A stretch of DNA of 64,000 nucleotides from Globodera rostochiensis. Taxonomy: Eukaryota; Nematoda; Chromadorea; Rhabditida; Heteroderidae. Positions 26,105 through 38,400 of the stretch are shown one piece after another. Within the stretch, counting starts at the first letter, position 1. Every line of letters starts with the position of its first letter. A program made the translations under genes and the position numbers. The stretch lies in contig JAEVLN010000028.1 in assembly GCA_018350325.1 (NCBI GenBank), positions 310,001 through 374,000 of the forward strand, given 5' to 3'. Below the pieces are notes generated by a model. That model did not search any database, had not been told where the DNA came from, and was given only the letters and a program-made list of their open reading frames with translations.

Positions 26105-28036
26105 TCAATATATTCGCATAATATCTTCAATCTGCTTCCGTTGAATGTCCGGCACATAACACTCATCGGTGGGGTAACCCAAGGGCAGGAGAAGGGACAC
26201 CTAAAATTTTTTATTTATTTTAACTTTTTATTTTAAAATTAACACACTTTTTCATTGATCGGTCTTTGTAAAATTTCTCGAATTGCAGCGCCTGCATTCA
26301 GAGGAGTTGTGACCACAGTTACGAGACCAGCATTCTTGAAAAAAAAAAAATTTACAGATGAAATTCAAATATTAATTTATACTGTGAAAAATTAAAATAA
26401 ATAAATTATTTAAAATTTTTTTATATACCTAATACATGTTCTACCTGAATTGCCGCAAGCAAAATGCCAATTGCAATTGCTGTGCTTTGCTCACTGTAAT
26501 AAGTTGGTTTCCGATCACCCGTGTCATTAAGTTGATATGCCTAAATTTTGTTTGCTCATTAAACAAATATAAAAATCAATAAATCTATCTCAAGTCGAGT
26601 TTTTTAAATATTAGCAAGTTGAAGAAAATTTTAACATATAAATAATTTAAAAATTGATCAAAAATTATCTCATTAAAATTTAACCACAAAAAACTTAAAG
26701 CGTAACTTCAAAATAAATAAACCTGTTCCTCCAATATATCACCGAAGTTTTTAGTGAAAGAATGTTGAAAACGCACTCATGTTGTTTGAAATTTTAAAAA
26801 TAATGCTCTGATTTTTTAAATTTCCTGCTCACATGCTTCATCACCACCAGGAGAAAAGGTGCCTCGGTCAGGTAGGGCTTGTTCCAGTTCACGTTCAGCG
26901 GTTTCACGTCCAACACCCATTGGGCACCCATTCGTCGACTGTAGTTGATCTGTTCCTGCTCCTCCACAACCTCACGGATTGCTCGTTTGATTCGGTCACT
27001 TTTGATCAGACAAAAGGTCCACGGCTGCAGGTTGGCACCGCTTGGCGACGTGCCTAAAAAATGAAAGTTACAATTTCTACAATATACCTAATAAAGCAAA
27101 AATAAATATTGCAAGTAAATTTTTTTTCTTTTTGACGCTTTGCTAAATTTAAAGACGCGACCTGCCGCTTTAATGATGTTCTGCACAATTTTCAACGGAA
27201 TGTCTTTGGAGCTAAAGCATCGGACGCTCCGACGCGTCTTCATCAGTTCATAGAAGAGTTGGGAGCGTCTGAGCATTTCCTCCTCCCCAAACGAGCTTGG
27301 ATGATAAAGCATTTCAGCACTTTGTGTATGGATGAAGCTGTCGTTTTCCTCCTCTACGGCGGCATCCAAATCGGAACCAACCTCAAAAAAATGAGTGCTT
27401 TATTTACGTACTAAAAATGGACATTTCGCATGTCAAAACTTTTAATAATTTAAATTAATTTCACCAATTGCACGAAATTAATAAATTTAATTTGCTTTGC
27501 TAACTGATTTATATGCAAATGTTAGAGAACCAAGTGAGAATTTTAGGGATAATAAATCCCCCCACCTTTTTGTCCACAAATTGCCCACTTGTCAGCTCTC
27601 GAATGCCATCGGCACTGCTTCTTCCAACTCTTTGGGCACGTTGTTGGTCTCCAGCTTCACGTCGTCGCGAGTTTAGCCAAGCGCCGAAAAGATGTCGGGC
27701 CAATGCCATGGCCAGCTTGACCATCCACTAATATTTCGAGATTTTTAATTATTTAAAACAATTTGCAAAGTAAATCATTATATTTGTGTCTTAGTGTCTT
27801 TTCTTGATTTTACTTTATTCATTAAATTCCTTTTTAGATCAAAGAGTTTTCCAATTCAAAATTCACTAATTTTATACAATTACTTCTTTCAACACCACGC
27901 GGAATTGAATGACCACAACGGTGGCAACAAGGGCCACAGCCATCTGGCCAGGCTCCACCGGACCGGACGACGGTGGCGGTGCCGGAGAAGGCCCATAATG
28001 TTGAGGGTAGGAAGGAGCCGAAGATCGCTGGCACAT
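26105..28036 (-). CDS. sup-18: Iodotyrosine deiodinase-like flavoprotein (SUP-18)
   Basis: Membrane-anchored FMN enzyme of the nitroreductase fold. In vertebrates the family removes iodide from mono- and diiodotyrosine; in C. elegans SUP-18 modulates a potassium-channel complex. The ATG at 28036 is followed by a Pro-rich start and one hydrophobic segment (MAVALVATVVVIQFRVVL). The catalytic domain starts at about 27300 with FYELMKTRRSVRCFSSKDIP (FMN phosphate-binding arginines). It continues GTSPSGANLQPWTF from 27050, then EQEQINYSRRMGAQW and NVNWNKPYL. The Glu, Tyr and Lys that bind halotyrosine in the human enzyme are all present. The last exons read ILLAAIQ / NAGLVTVVTTPLN / YVPDIQRKQIEDIMRIY, with TGA at 26105-26107. 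A T-rich acceptor sits about 15 bases upstream of the ATG, a likely spliced-leader site. Confidence 0.9.
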
Positions 28037-28099
28037 TAATGAATAAAATCTGTTAAATAAAATTATATTTAAAAAATTTTTTTTAGCACATATTCACAG

Positions 28100-28249
28100 T
28101 AGGGTTGAAACGTCGGGGTTGAGAATTGCGAGGTCGGGGTTTTTTCGGGGGTGGGACTGTCGGAGTCGGGGTCGAGGTTAGGTAACTAAATTCGAGGTTA
28201 GAAGTTTCCCAAAAAAAACCTAATTTGCGGGGGCTAGGTTTCAACCCTA
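28100..28249. mobile_element. Miniature hAT-like element, 150 bp
   Basis: Perfect 12-bp inverted ends TAGGGTTGAAAC and GTTTCAACCCTA. The flanking 8-mers are ATTCACAG (28092-28099) and ATTAACAG (28250-28257), seven of eight identical. The interior repeats tcggggt words. It lies only 63 bases upstream of the deiodinase start codon, inside its likely promoter or pre-trans-splicing leader. Confidence 0.8.
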
Positions 28250-29477
28250 ATTAACAGAAAAGATTCAATCATTTTTACAAGTAAGAAGTGAAAAGTTATT
28301 ACAAAAATTTACTAAATTTTGGTGGTAATTTTTGCAAATAGCCCAACATCGATCGAGTTAATTGAAACTTTCTGCATTTTAAAATTGGGGAATCGATGTG
28401 CGGCGACTTGTGCAGCAGTCCGCGTTGGTCATAAAGAAAAAAAAAATCATTTTTCATTCGTTCAGATTCTTTCTCCAACAGAAGAAGACTCACCGCCCAC
28501 CCCCCCCCCCGCACCCATCGCCTCGTCCGTCAAATGCAATCGATCATTCATGATCAAAAAAAGCTCTCCGAAAATGTGATCTCACGGGTGAATTTTCGTC
28601 GAGGTCGTAAAATATTGATTCATTGTGAAAAATAAAAAGAGTCCTTAGTTTTAATTTTTTTTTTTAACTTGTCAGAAAAGGTACCTAATTGGATTGACCC
28701 ATTATTTTAATGGCAATAGCGTTTTACTTAAAAATATAATAACATAATATTAATTTAATTTTAAAACAAATTATTATGAAGAAAAATAAATACAGGTACA
28801 CATATGTAATAAATTTGCTATTCTTCCAACACATTTATAGTAATTGCTTTCAATATAAAGAAAATTTTAGGTCTCGACGAGACACAAAAATCCCGTTTTT
28901 GGTCTAGTCTTCTTGGATGGATGTTTAGCGATCATTTTATAGACCCGAGATTCTCCAACAAAACAATTAAATCATAAAAAGAATAAAATTGATCAGATTT
29001 AATTTTTCAGAGATCAAATAGAATATGCAATGATCTAGGGTTGAAATGTTTATACAAAAAAAACGACGACAGGTCCTAAAAAGTCCCACAATTCTTAGAA
29101 CATTTCGTAATAGTTTTTGAAAACAGAAATTTTAATGCTTGGTGCTATTTAGCAAAGAAAAAGTCAATTATAGGGGGGATATTACTCTTATGTCTATTGT
29201 AAATGCCAAATCATCGTCAAAAAACGATTTAAACAATTTTTGTATATTCAAAATTCCAGACAAAGAAATTAATTACAAATATTAAGCGGACTGTTCCACC
29301 ATCTCTCGCCAATAAAATGCCAATGTATCAAAATTATAATGAAGCCAAAAGGATTTTTGATAAAATTTCTAATTTGTCAGAAGTTTTTGGCATTTTGGTC
29401 AGCAGTGTAATTTGTACCGAGTAACTAACAAAGTTGGCCAAATTTTTTGACCCGATTTGAATGTTTGTACGGAATCA
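28250..29477. other. Spacer between deiodinase and myosin IX genes
   Basis: Both genes are on the minus strand, so this holds the 3' end of myosin IX and the upstream region of the deiodinase gene. There is a ten-C run at 28501-28510. A TAGGGTTGAAATG fragment near 29037 resembles the left end of the element at 28100 but has no partner. No exon seen. Confidence 0.5.
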
Positions 29478-32400
29478 TTAGTAGAGCTTCAAAAATCTAT
29501 CCAACTTTTGACGAAAAAACATTGCACTCGGTGCACGTGCACCTGCTTGATGCTTTGCACGCGACTTGCACACATGCGGAAGACACGAAATCATCGGTGG
29601 CACATTAAGGTCCAGCGCGTATTCCTCATGACTTTCGCCTGAATAAGTTAACTAATATTTTTACAAGATTTAAAGATGATAATAATGGTATCTTTTCAAC
29701 ATTTTAGCATTATTTTTTTATAGGATTAATGCAATAAATTTTTTAAAAAAGATTTTATCAAAACCCACCGACGGAACGTTGCCTTGACGATGCTTTTGCT
29801 CTTTGACGCTGCTCACCACCTGCTTGCGTGCCATTGGCCGATGCTTCCGCGGCACCGCTCTCGCGCTCCGCGTCGTCCGTAAGGTCCTCTGAGCTGGCCA
29901 CCGGTGCCAACGGAGGCAGCTCCTGCAACAGTTTAGCTTTCTCCTTGTCCAGGAAGTCCAGTTGCTCCTCGAAGAGTTGGCGTGCCGTCTCCATGTTCTG
30001 CTCCGAGTTGGCACGCTGCAGATTGTCGCTGGTTGGCATATTCAACTCTGTTGCAGTGTTTGGCATGCCCGACACGACGCATTCGGATGTGGCACCGGCG
30101 GACAGTCGATGCTTCTATTTTTATATATATTTTATATTATAATTCCTCCTTTTAAATTATTCTTACTTCGATACGTCGCAGATTCTCAGTCACCTAAACA
30201 TGAAAAAAATACACGGAGAACAAAATGCCAACCAATTTTGGCATTTTATCATTGATTTGTAAGGCAACAATTATAAAAATGGACCTTTTCGCTGGCTGTT
30301 TCCAGCTCCACAATTTGGGACAACGTTTCTTGGCAATGCCGTAACTTGTCTTCAATCAATGTTTGCACGCAGATCTGAAATGCCGCCAAATAAGTTTTAA
30401 GAATTTTTCTAAGAATTTCAATTCAATGCTAACCGCCTGCTTTTGCACGTCCATCAGTTGTTCTTGTGCATGCATTGTTGTGGTGTTTCGGCGCACAATG
30501 CACGGCTGAACTTTTTAAGCATATAATAACAGGGCTAGGCCGTCACTGTTTTTTTTTTCAAAAAACGGGACAACAACAAATTAATTACCGCAAAGATGAC
30601 AGCTAAGTTTGAGGCAGACATTTTATTGACGGACTCTTGTTGCGCAACACGAGCTTGACAAAAAAAAAAATTATGTGAAAAACTTGGGAAGAACGCATTC
30701 CATGTAAAACTATTACACATACATCCAAAAATCGTGGTAAAGTTGGAGTCTCGAGTAAGACTCGGGAGTCAAGCCTTGGTCTGAGGTAAAGCGCAGTCTC
30801 GAGGCCAACTCTTGTGCTCGAAAATTTTGGGTCTCGAGCATTCCCAGTAACTTCTAATGGTCTCTATCGTAAGCCATGCAATACCATACCCAAATGATAG
30901 ACCAGCCGGTCCAGCACACATTTATTGCCCTTCGGCAACATTTGCATCATTGCACGGAGACAGCGGACACGTTCATTGGTCTCTTTGATCTCTGAACAGT
31001 GGGATACGGTAACCCAAGGAATGTTGCAACACTACGATAGGTTGCCTGAAATGTTCACGAAGTTTTCGTAGAGATCAGCAGTGATCAACGGCTCGGACAG
31101 CTCACGGAAGAACGCCTTCACCAAGCTGGTAAGCACATGGATTGGGATGTCGTCATATGGGATACTCTCGGGATCTTACGACAAAACACACAAGGTATTT
31201 TTAATTATGTTTGAAATTAAATAATTAAACTATGGAAATCAATAATTTGTGAAAAGACATTTTGCTTTTACCTTCGGCCAATTCAATTTGCTTCCGCGTC
31301 TGTTTGATCAGTGCCAATTGACCACTCTTCCGGTAAATGCCTTCAACGAACAGCGCCTTCACCTCAATGTTTGCCAAAAGCCGGTCCAACAACACGGGCA
31401 CCGTCTGATCATCGTCCATCAAAAGATTTGACAGGTCGGCGCCAAAGAATTTAGAAGAGTTCTTTAGAAGAAATTTTTAATATTTAAAAATAAATTTAAA
31501 AATTTATTATGTAATTTTAAACAAAATATATTAGATAAGCATTTTGAGAAAATATAATTTATATATTATTAATCTCGAATTGTCTTACAGTTACTTCCCC
31601 AGACGTGGCCTTAGCACACACATAATTCACTTTTGTATGACACTTTTTGTGGCAAGACAAACGGCATGAGATACAAATAAAGATCTAAAATTTAAATTAG
31701 GTATTTTAATTCTCCGTAAAAGCCAACCCTTTCAGCATGCCACATGAACTAAAAAAGATTTAAAATTTTTTAAAAAATTACAATAATTAAGCAAACCATA
31801 TTGCAAATCTCGCAATATGTGGGAATGTGCACGTAGTCCAAATTGAAATGGTGACCGTTGTGAAGCTTAAAATACCGTAATATTTTTAAGAATTAATTTT
31901 TGTGCTCATACTGTAATGTCTGAACGACGTCGCTTCTTTCGGACAGTCTAAAGCATAAGTTAGAAGTAAAATAATTATGTTTTTATTTGATCATTATTTT
32001 AATTGTATTTTTTATTCAATCTTTTTGTTTTTTGTTGTAATCCGCGGCTTTTAACTGTTAGCCTGATTATCCGATAACATTTATCCAATTAATAGTGGTA
32101 ATTAATTAAATTGCTTAAATTAAATATTTTTATATGCAAGTTTATTTGCCTTTATTAGCGCCGCTGTCCGTTTGGAACTTCCACGGCGCTTCCTCTGATG
32201 CATGAACTCGTTGAGGAAGCCGCGGAAGGCGTTCACACCTAGCACTTAAAAGAAGAATTGTAATTATTAAATTATAAAAACAACATTTTTTCCACCAAAA
32301 ATACCTGTCGGAAAGGTCACCTGCTCCTCATGGCACATTTTGGACAATAAGCCCTCAAATGTGCCAATCAAGTCATGATATTTCAGCACTGTGTTGCCCT

Positions 32401-35400
32401 CCTTAATATCAAACAATATTTACTCCATTTATTGATTTTTTCTAATTTTTCAAAAATGTTTAATCCCAATTAAAATGATTTTACCGGATAGACGATGGTG
32501 GTGTACGCGCACAGTTCCATGTGAAATTCGCGTAAACTTCGCTTGAAAATGGCATCAACCAACGTTTCGCGTTTGTTCTGTTGACCAATGTAGGTTTGCT
32601 TTTTAAAAATGAAGACACTGAATTCTCTGAAAACAAATAATAAATTTGTAAATTTTTTTTTCAAAAAATTTAGTCATTAGTCAAACCCCGAAAATTTCAA
32701 AAAAGTCGGGGACGAATTTCCCGACTAAAAAAGTCGGGGTTCGGAGACGGGGAGCAACCCTAATTCAAATTAATTACCTCAAATCATCAATGCTTTCAAT
32801 CAGCAGTGCGGTTGGGTCGGTCTAAATTTTGTTTAAATTAAAGCACTAAAATAAATAAAAAATATTTCTGAATGTTTAGTTAAATAATTGTTACCATCTG
32901 TTTGGTTTTAGTCAGATTGAAGCTGGTGATTGGCAAAAAAGACACTCGACATGGCGATACACCGGCCAGCGAATTTCTTGGCGTTTTTCCAACCCTTGAA
33001 AAACGGAATTTGTTGTTCAAAACAATTTTCAAAAAATCATGAAGACATCATATTAGGGTTGATCCGGTTCCCGACCCCTCGGGGCGGGAAATGTCGGGGG
33101 ACGAAAACCCCGACTAAAAAAACCGAGGGTCGGGATTTATCCCAGCAAAAACCTCGAAAAAAAATTCAAAAAAGTCGGAGTCGGGGACGAAAAGTCCAAC
33201 CAAAAAAGTGGACAAAACTCCGACCAAAAAAAGTCGGGGTTCGGAGACGGAGGCCAACCCTACATCATATCCCAAGGACGTCTGAATGCTGCTTCTCGCT
33301 GTGGCGGAGGTGACGTAATAGGCGATGTGCACGGAATTTTGACTGCAAAAGTGGCACATTCCTTGTGAAAAAGCAGCTTGCAACCTAAGAAATTTTTTGA
33401 AATTTTTTTTTAAAAAACAAAACAAATTTTACCATAACATTTGAAACCCTGGACGAGGAGGCCGCTAAGTGGTCGATTGCACAGATCGCATTTGTCCCCC
33501 TTATGCAGACGGCTCGGCTTGAAGTTGTGACATTGATGGTGCTTAAGCAGCAACTTCTCAGCTTCTTTAGAAGAACTGGAACATTTCAAAACAATGTTTG
33601 GCCTTGTTTAAATTAAAAATAAAAATAATTTGCAAGGCCAACCACCTTCGAGTTGATGACGACGGCCCTTCCATGTTAAGGCTTTCCTCACTGAAAGTCC
33701 CGTCGCAAGTGCCCTGACGTCCGGCCTTGGTCAGAAGTGCCTTCAGCTGCTTTTTTGCCTTCATAAAGCCACTTTTGCATGCTCGTGGTGCAGCTTTTGA
33801 TAAGGAATTGGTGATCTGAAGACTTTTTAAATTCTCTAATTTTGGACAAAATAGATTTTAAATATTCCTGGTTTTTTGATGAGGTTAACGGGTTTTCCGG
33901 GTGCTCGACACCCGGTTAACGGTTCCAATTTTTTGCACAAAAACCCGCGGTTAACGGCGTTTGTCCTACCCTAACCTAAAATTTCATATATTCATCACCT
34001 TAGCTACAGTGTTTGTGTCTTCTTCCCGTTGAATTTGATCGCTTTCCGTACTTGCCGCCCTACGAAGCATTTTTAGCTAAATTATAAAAAACTTTTTTAA
34101 TTTAAAAATTATAATATTAAAAATTTGCTTTTATTTTAAATTAAGATTAGAAGTTTTTTAGACTTTTTTTGTGGAAGCAGTTGCCGCCAGTGATTGGCGT
34201 CGGTGCATTAGTTTCTCAAATTGCTTCTGATCATGCGATTTGATTAGCTTCAGACGCGCATTCTCTAGCACAAAACTGGCATCAAGATCAAGCTCAGAAG
34301 AATCGCTTAAATAATTTATATATAAATTAAAAACATTAAATTAGGAGTTAAGACATAAAATTGCCATTTTGATTCAATCTTCTAAAAACACAGTTAAGTT
34401 TTAAATTTAGAAAAAAAGATAAAAATAATTCTCAAAAAAGTTTATTTTTATTTTTTCGAATGTTCACCGTTTTTCACTGTTCAACATCTCTCCGATCGGT
34501 GGGCATTCATCAAAAATGTCGTCTTCATCGTCGTCCATCTCCTCCTCCTCCTCATCCACCGGCTCGCGCCACTCGTCGTCCAAAAGGTCGTCCTCCTCGT
34601 CCAACTCTTGGGAGTAGTCCAACGACTCGGGCGACGCAAATGCCGCCAAACTGTCCGGATCGTTCAAGTCAAACTTTGGCAGCGTCACCTTTAGTAGTTT
34701 TTGTGTAAAATTTCATTAATTTGAGAATTTTCGTTGATTTTAATATAGAAGACGATTTTTTTTAAACGGGAAAAAATTCCACTTTTTGATCAAATTTAAA
34801 GAAAATTTTCATTTTTACATATTAAGCATATACTTTTGTCAGACGTTGAAGCCGATCGACGATAATTGGACGTCGCACGGATCCATTATCTTTGGATGCA
34901 CGTAATTCTACTACGCTAAAATTTTAAATTTATTGAATTTTGCCACTTTTTTAAGCCAATTTACAAAAAGCACAACTGCACACTCTATTTTTTTGTGAAG
35001 AATTTAGTTTTTTAATATATTTATTAACAAGCTCTTTAAATTTTGTGCATTTAAACCAATCATAGCATATTTGAAATTTTATTATTCTAATATTGCTCTT
35101 AATAAGGCACCATTTTCTCTGTGCGTGCCTTCGAACAAGCGCCTGAAGGGCAATTATTGTCTGTCTGATCAGTTGGTATTTGCAGCGTGCCATCACCATT
35201 CTCCACCAACATTGTATACAAATTGCAGCCTGATCACGACGTTTTAGCCGAGTTCTGGCCAGCACACCACGTGCCATTGCCTAATGAAGACAAATGAAAT
35301 TATTAATAAAAATAATTAAAATTAAATCGAGGCCGAAACTTGGAAATAACATTTTATAATCCATATTTTCATATTTCGCGATTGTTTGCCCATATTTTAA

Positions 35401-38400
35401 TGTCATTTTTTCTGTGCATCAGCAAGCACCTGTAGTTTGACGATGCCCTGCCTGAACTTCTGGTAGTGGCGCTGCTCCAGCTTGGCTCGAAACCAGCGTT
35501 GCAATGTGACGATGTTCTTCATGATCACCCGATGCAAATGGTCGTCCAACAGCAGTTTCTCCGTGTCACGCATGAAAATTTTTGTGTTCCCATATTGAAG
35601 ATTTGTGTATTCGATGGCCGGAATGGAGCGGATGAACTCCTGGATGTCCTCCTTGGTCGACTTGAAAAAAGTCATTCGAAATTAATGGACTAATTGTTTT
35701 TGTATAAAAATATTTCATAACCATAACAACAACTCACATTAGGACCGTTCGGGAGCAGAGTACGGTATTGGTTTGCGAATGACTAAAAATTTTTGCTAAA
35801 GAAGTCAGTTTTCAAAATATTTAGCATCTTAAGTTTGATATTGTTTGAGAATGATGTAATTAAAAAGTATAATTTTAATTACAGAATCCCAATTATGACT
35901 GGTACCGTACCCCGTACTCAATGCGCACACTGTAGCCGGCCCGCCGGATTCGTACCGTCTCCAGCATGCCGGTGTAGCGCAGCTGGCGCAAAATGATGTT
36001 GTCGTCGAAATAGTTCGGGATCTTCTCGTTGTTGGATTTGATACAGCGAATAAAGTATGGCGATGCCCGGTCCAAAGTCTTCATCAGCCGGGACAGTGAC
36101 TCGCCGAATTGACGACTTACCTGCAAAAATTTTAAATAAAATAAAACACATTTTTTTTTAAATTTAAAGTTCTATTAATATATAGGTAATTAATTAGTAA
36201 TTAAATTATGTGATGTAAACATTAATTTAAGCGAATTATAAAAACTTAGGTAATCATTAAAAACAGAAGTTTCTTGATATTTTTTAAAATATGACTAAGA
36301 AACAGTTATTAAATAATAAAACCAATAAAAGTTGTAGCAATTTTTGGCCGGAAGAACAAATCGCTATTAAAATGATTAATTGGGTAATTAATTTACTAAA
36401 GAGACAAAAACATATCCGGGCCGCATTTTGCTTGCGCGTTTTTGACGCAGCAGCATCGGCGGAAGGAGAGCGGAAACAACAAAATTTCATAAACAAAACA
36501 TAAAAAATTTTAAAACCAAAAATAATAAAAACTTGGGAATGATGTCATATTGAGGAAAGAAAGAGCAATTCATTCTCACCGAACTGGACTTATTGGAGAG
36601 ATGCTTCTTGCACATGATGCCCTTGAGCTGTTGCAGGGAGCGCAGGTTGCTTAACCTCTCGTTGTGCGGCTTCTTTGGTGTCTTAATAAAAAATTGTATT
36701 AAATTTGAGCCTTGAGCCTCGTTCGATTTTGAGCATAAAAATCTCGAAATTCTTAGTCTCGGATAGTCTCGTTAAAACGACTTTTTTCGATTAAAACCAT
36801 ATTATGCATATCTCGCCAATATAAAGCCGCAGAAAAATAACAAAAGACAAGAAATCCGCCCCTTACAAATTAGTGATGTGTCTTCGTTTGGAGTGCCAAG
36901 ACCAAATTATTGATGCCAAATTTTTTTTTGGAAACTTTAATTATTGGACTGCGCATTTTTTTATTTTCGAATATAAAAATGGAGAATTTGGGCATGCGAG
37001 GCACAAATTCCGAGATTGTCGACAATCACAACACCACAAACGCACCTTACGTGCCCGCTCAACGATGGTCTTAAAAACGGAGATGTCACAGAAGTCCGGT
37101 ACAATGCTTGGTCTACAATATTTTCAAATTTGTTGACAGTTTTAATTTGTTAATTTTATTTAAATTTATAAAACACTAACGACAATTCGCCGCGCAGAAA
37201 CGCGTTCAGATGCGAGTCCGAGGAGCGCCGATGCATTTTGAGGTTTGCATCGGCATTGGACGCGACATCGCTGACATTGTTGCCAATGATTCTATAATCG
37301 CCTTTTGGCGTGCCAAATCGGTCCACACTGCCTACAAATTCTCAAATCTTTCAAAATCTATTTTACTTTAATGCATATGTTAACTTTTTTTAAATACATA
37401 TATAGTTCTACAAAATGATAGGCATTTGTTTGGCACATTTGTTAACAAAAAAGTTCAGAATTTCAAAAAATTACGCTACCGGCACGTTTGTTGCGCTTTC
37501 CGGCCGCGCGGAATGCAAAGGTGGCACGGAATGTTGCACGTACAAGTGCCCAGCGGAACACAGCAAGCGGATCCTCACCAACCAATTCGCGCACAAACGC
37601 ACTTTTACTGCCTTTTAGAACATTCATCTACATTTAAATTCAATTAAAAAAAAATTTTTAATATATTTAAATATTATGACCACATCATGCCGCATCAGGT
37701 CCTTGTTTTTCTCACGAAATCCCGCAATTTGATACTTCACTTTTCCAGCATAATGCGCAATTATGAAGGCAGCTTCACGCTTGTGCGGCACTTCATAGTA
37801 TTCGTTGGTCCGCAAAAAATGGTTCAACTTGTCCAACATGGACTGATCTACGAAAATTAATTAATCATGAACTAATAAGCATTCTGTTTGTTTCAAATAA
37901 ACAATATTTTTATAATTTTTATTCGTTTTTTAATCTAAAGGCTGGTTTGATTATGAAGTAAGGCCGCCTAATAGGATTTGAACCCATAACCTTATCACCA
38001 ATACATTAATTGAAAGCCACATAATTTGTAAGCTATTATGAGATTGTAAGCCTAAGAAGGACTTTGATCGTCTCTAAAATCCCAACACCCATTTTATACT
38101 TTAAACATTTATCAAAATAAAACTCCTCAATTATGTTACCTGAGACCATCCCGTTGTTGATGTTACTCTCCTCGTCAACCAGTCGCAGTAAACTAAAATA
38201 ATTCTTTTCTTCATTAAAAAGTCCAAATAATACATAGCTCCACTTAAATTAATTAATTTTTAAAAGAGTATTAACATTATTTAGGCTAAAAATTCCAATT
38301 AAAAAATGATTTGCGCACATACCCGTATGGCTTGTTCTGAAACATTTGCACACATTCTGTGTTATCTGTGTATTGAATTGGAGTCCAATGGATGCTAAAA

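Noticed and set aside
36291..36503. Small Lys/Asn-rich protein inside a myosin IX intron
   Set aside because: No domain, AT-rich composition, and overlapping open frames on both strands; likely chance.
37965..38040. Intact tRNA gene
   Set aside because: The B-box and T-arm are good, but the 5' acceptor strand does not pair; kept only as a tRNA-like repeat.
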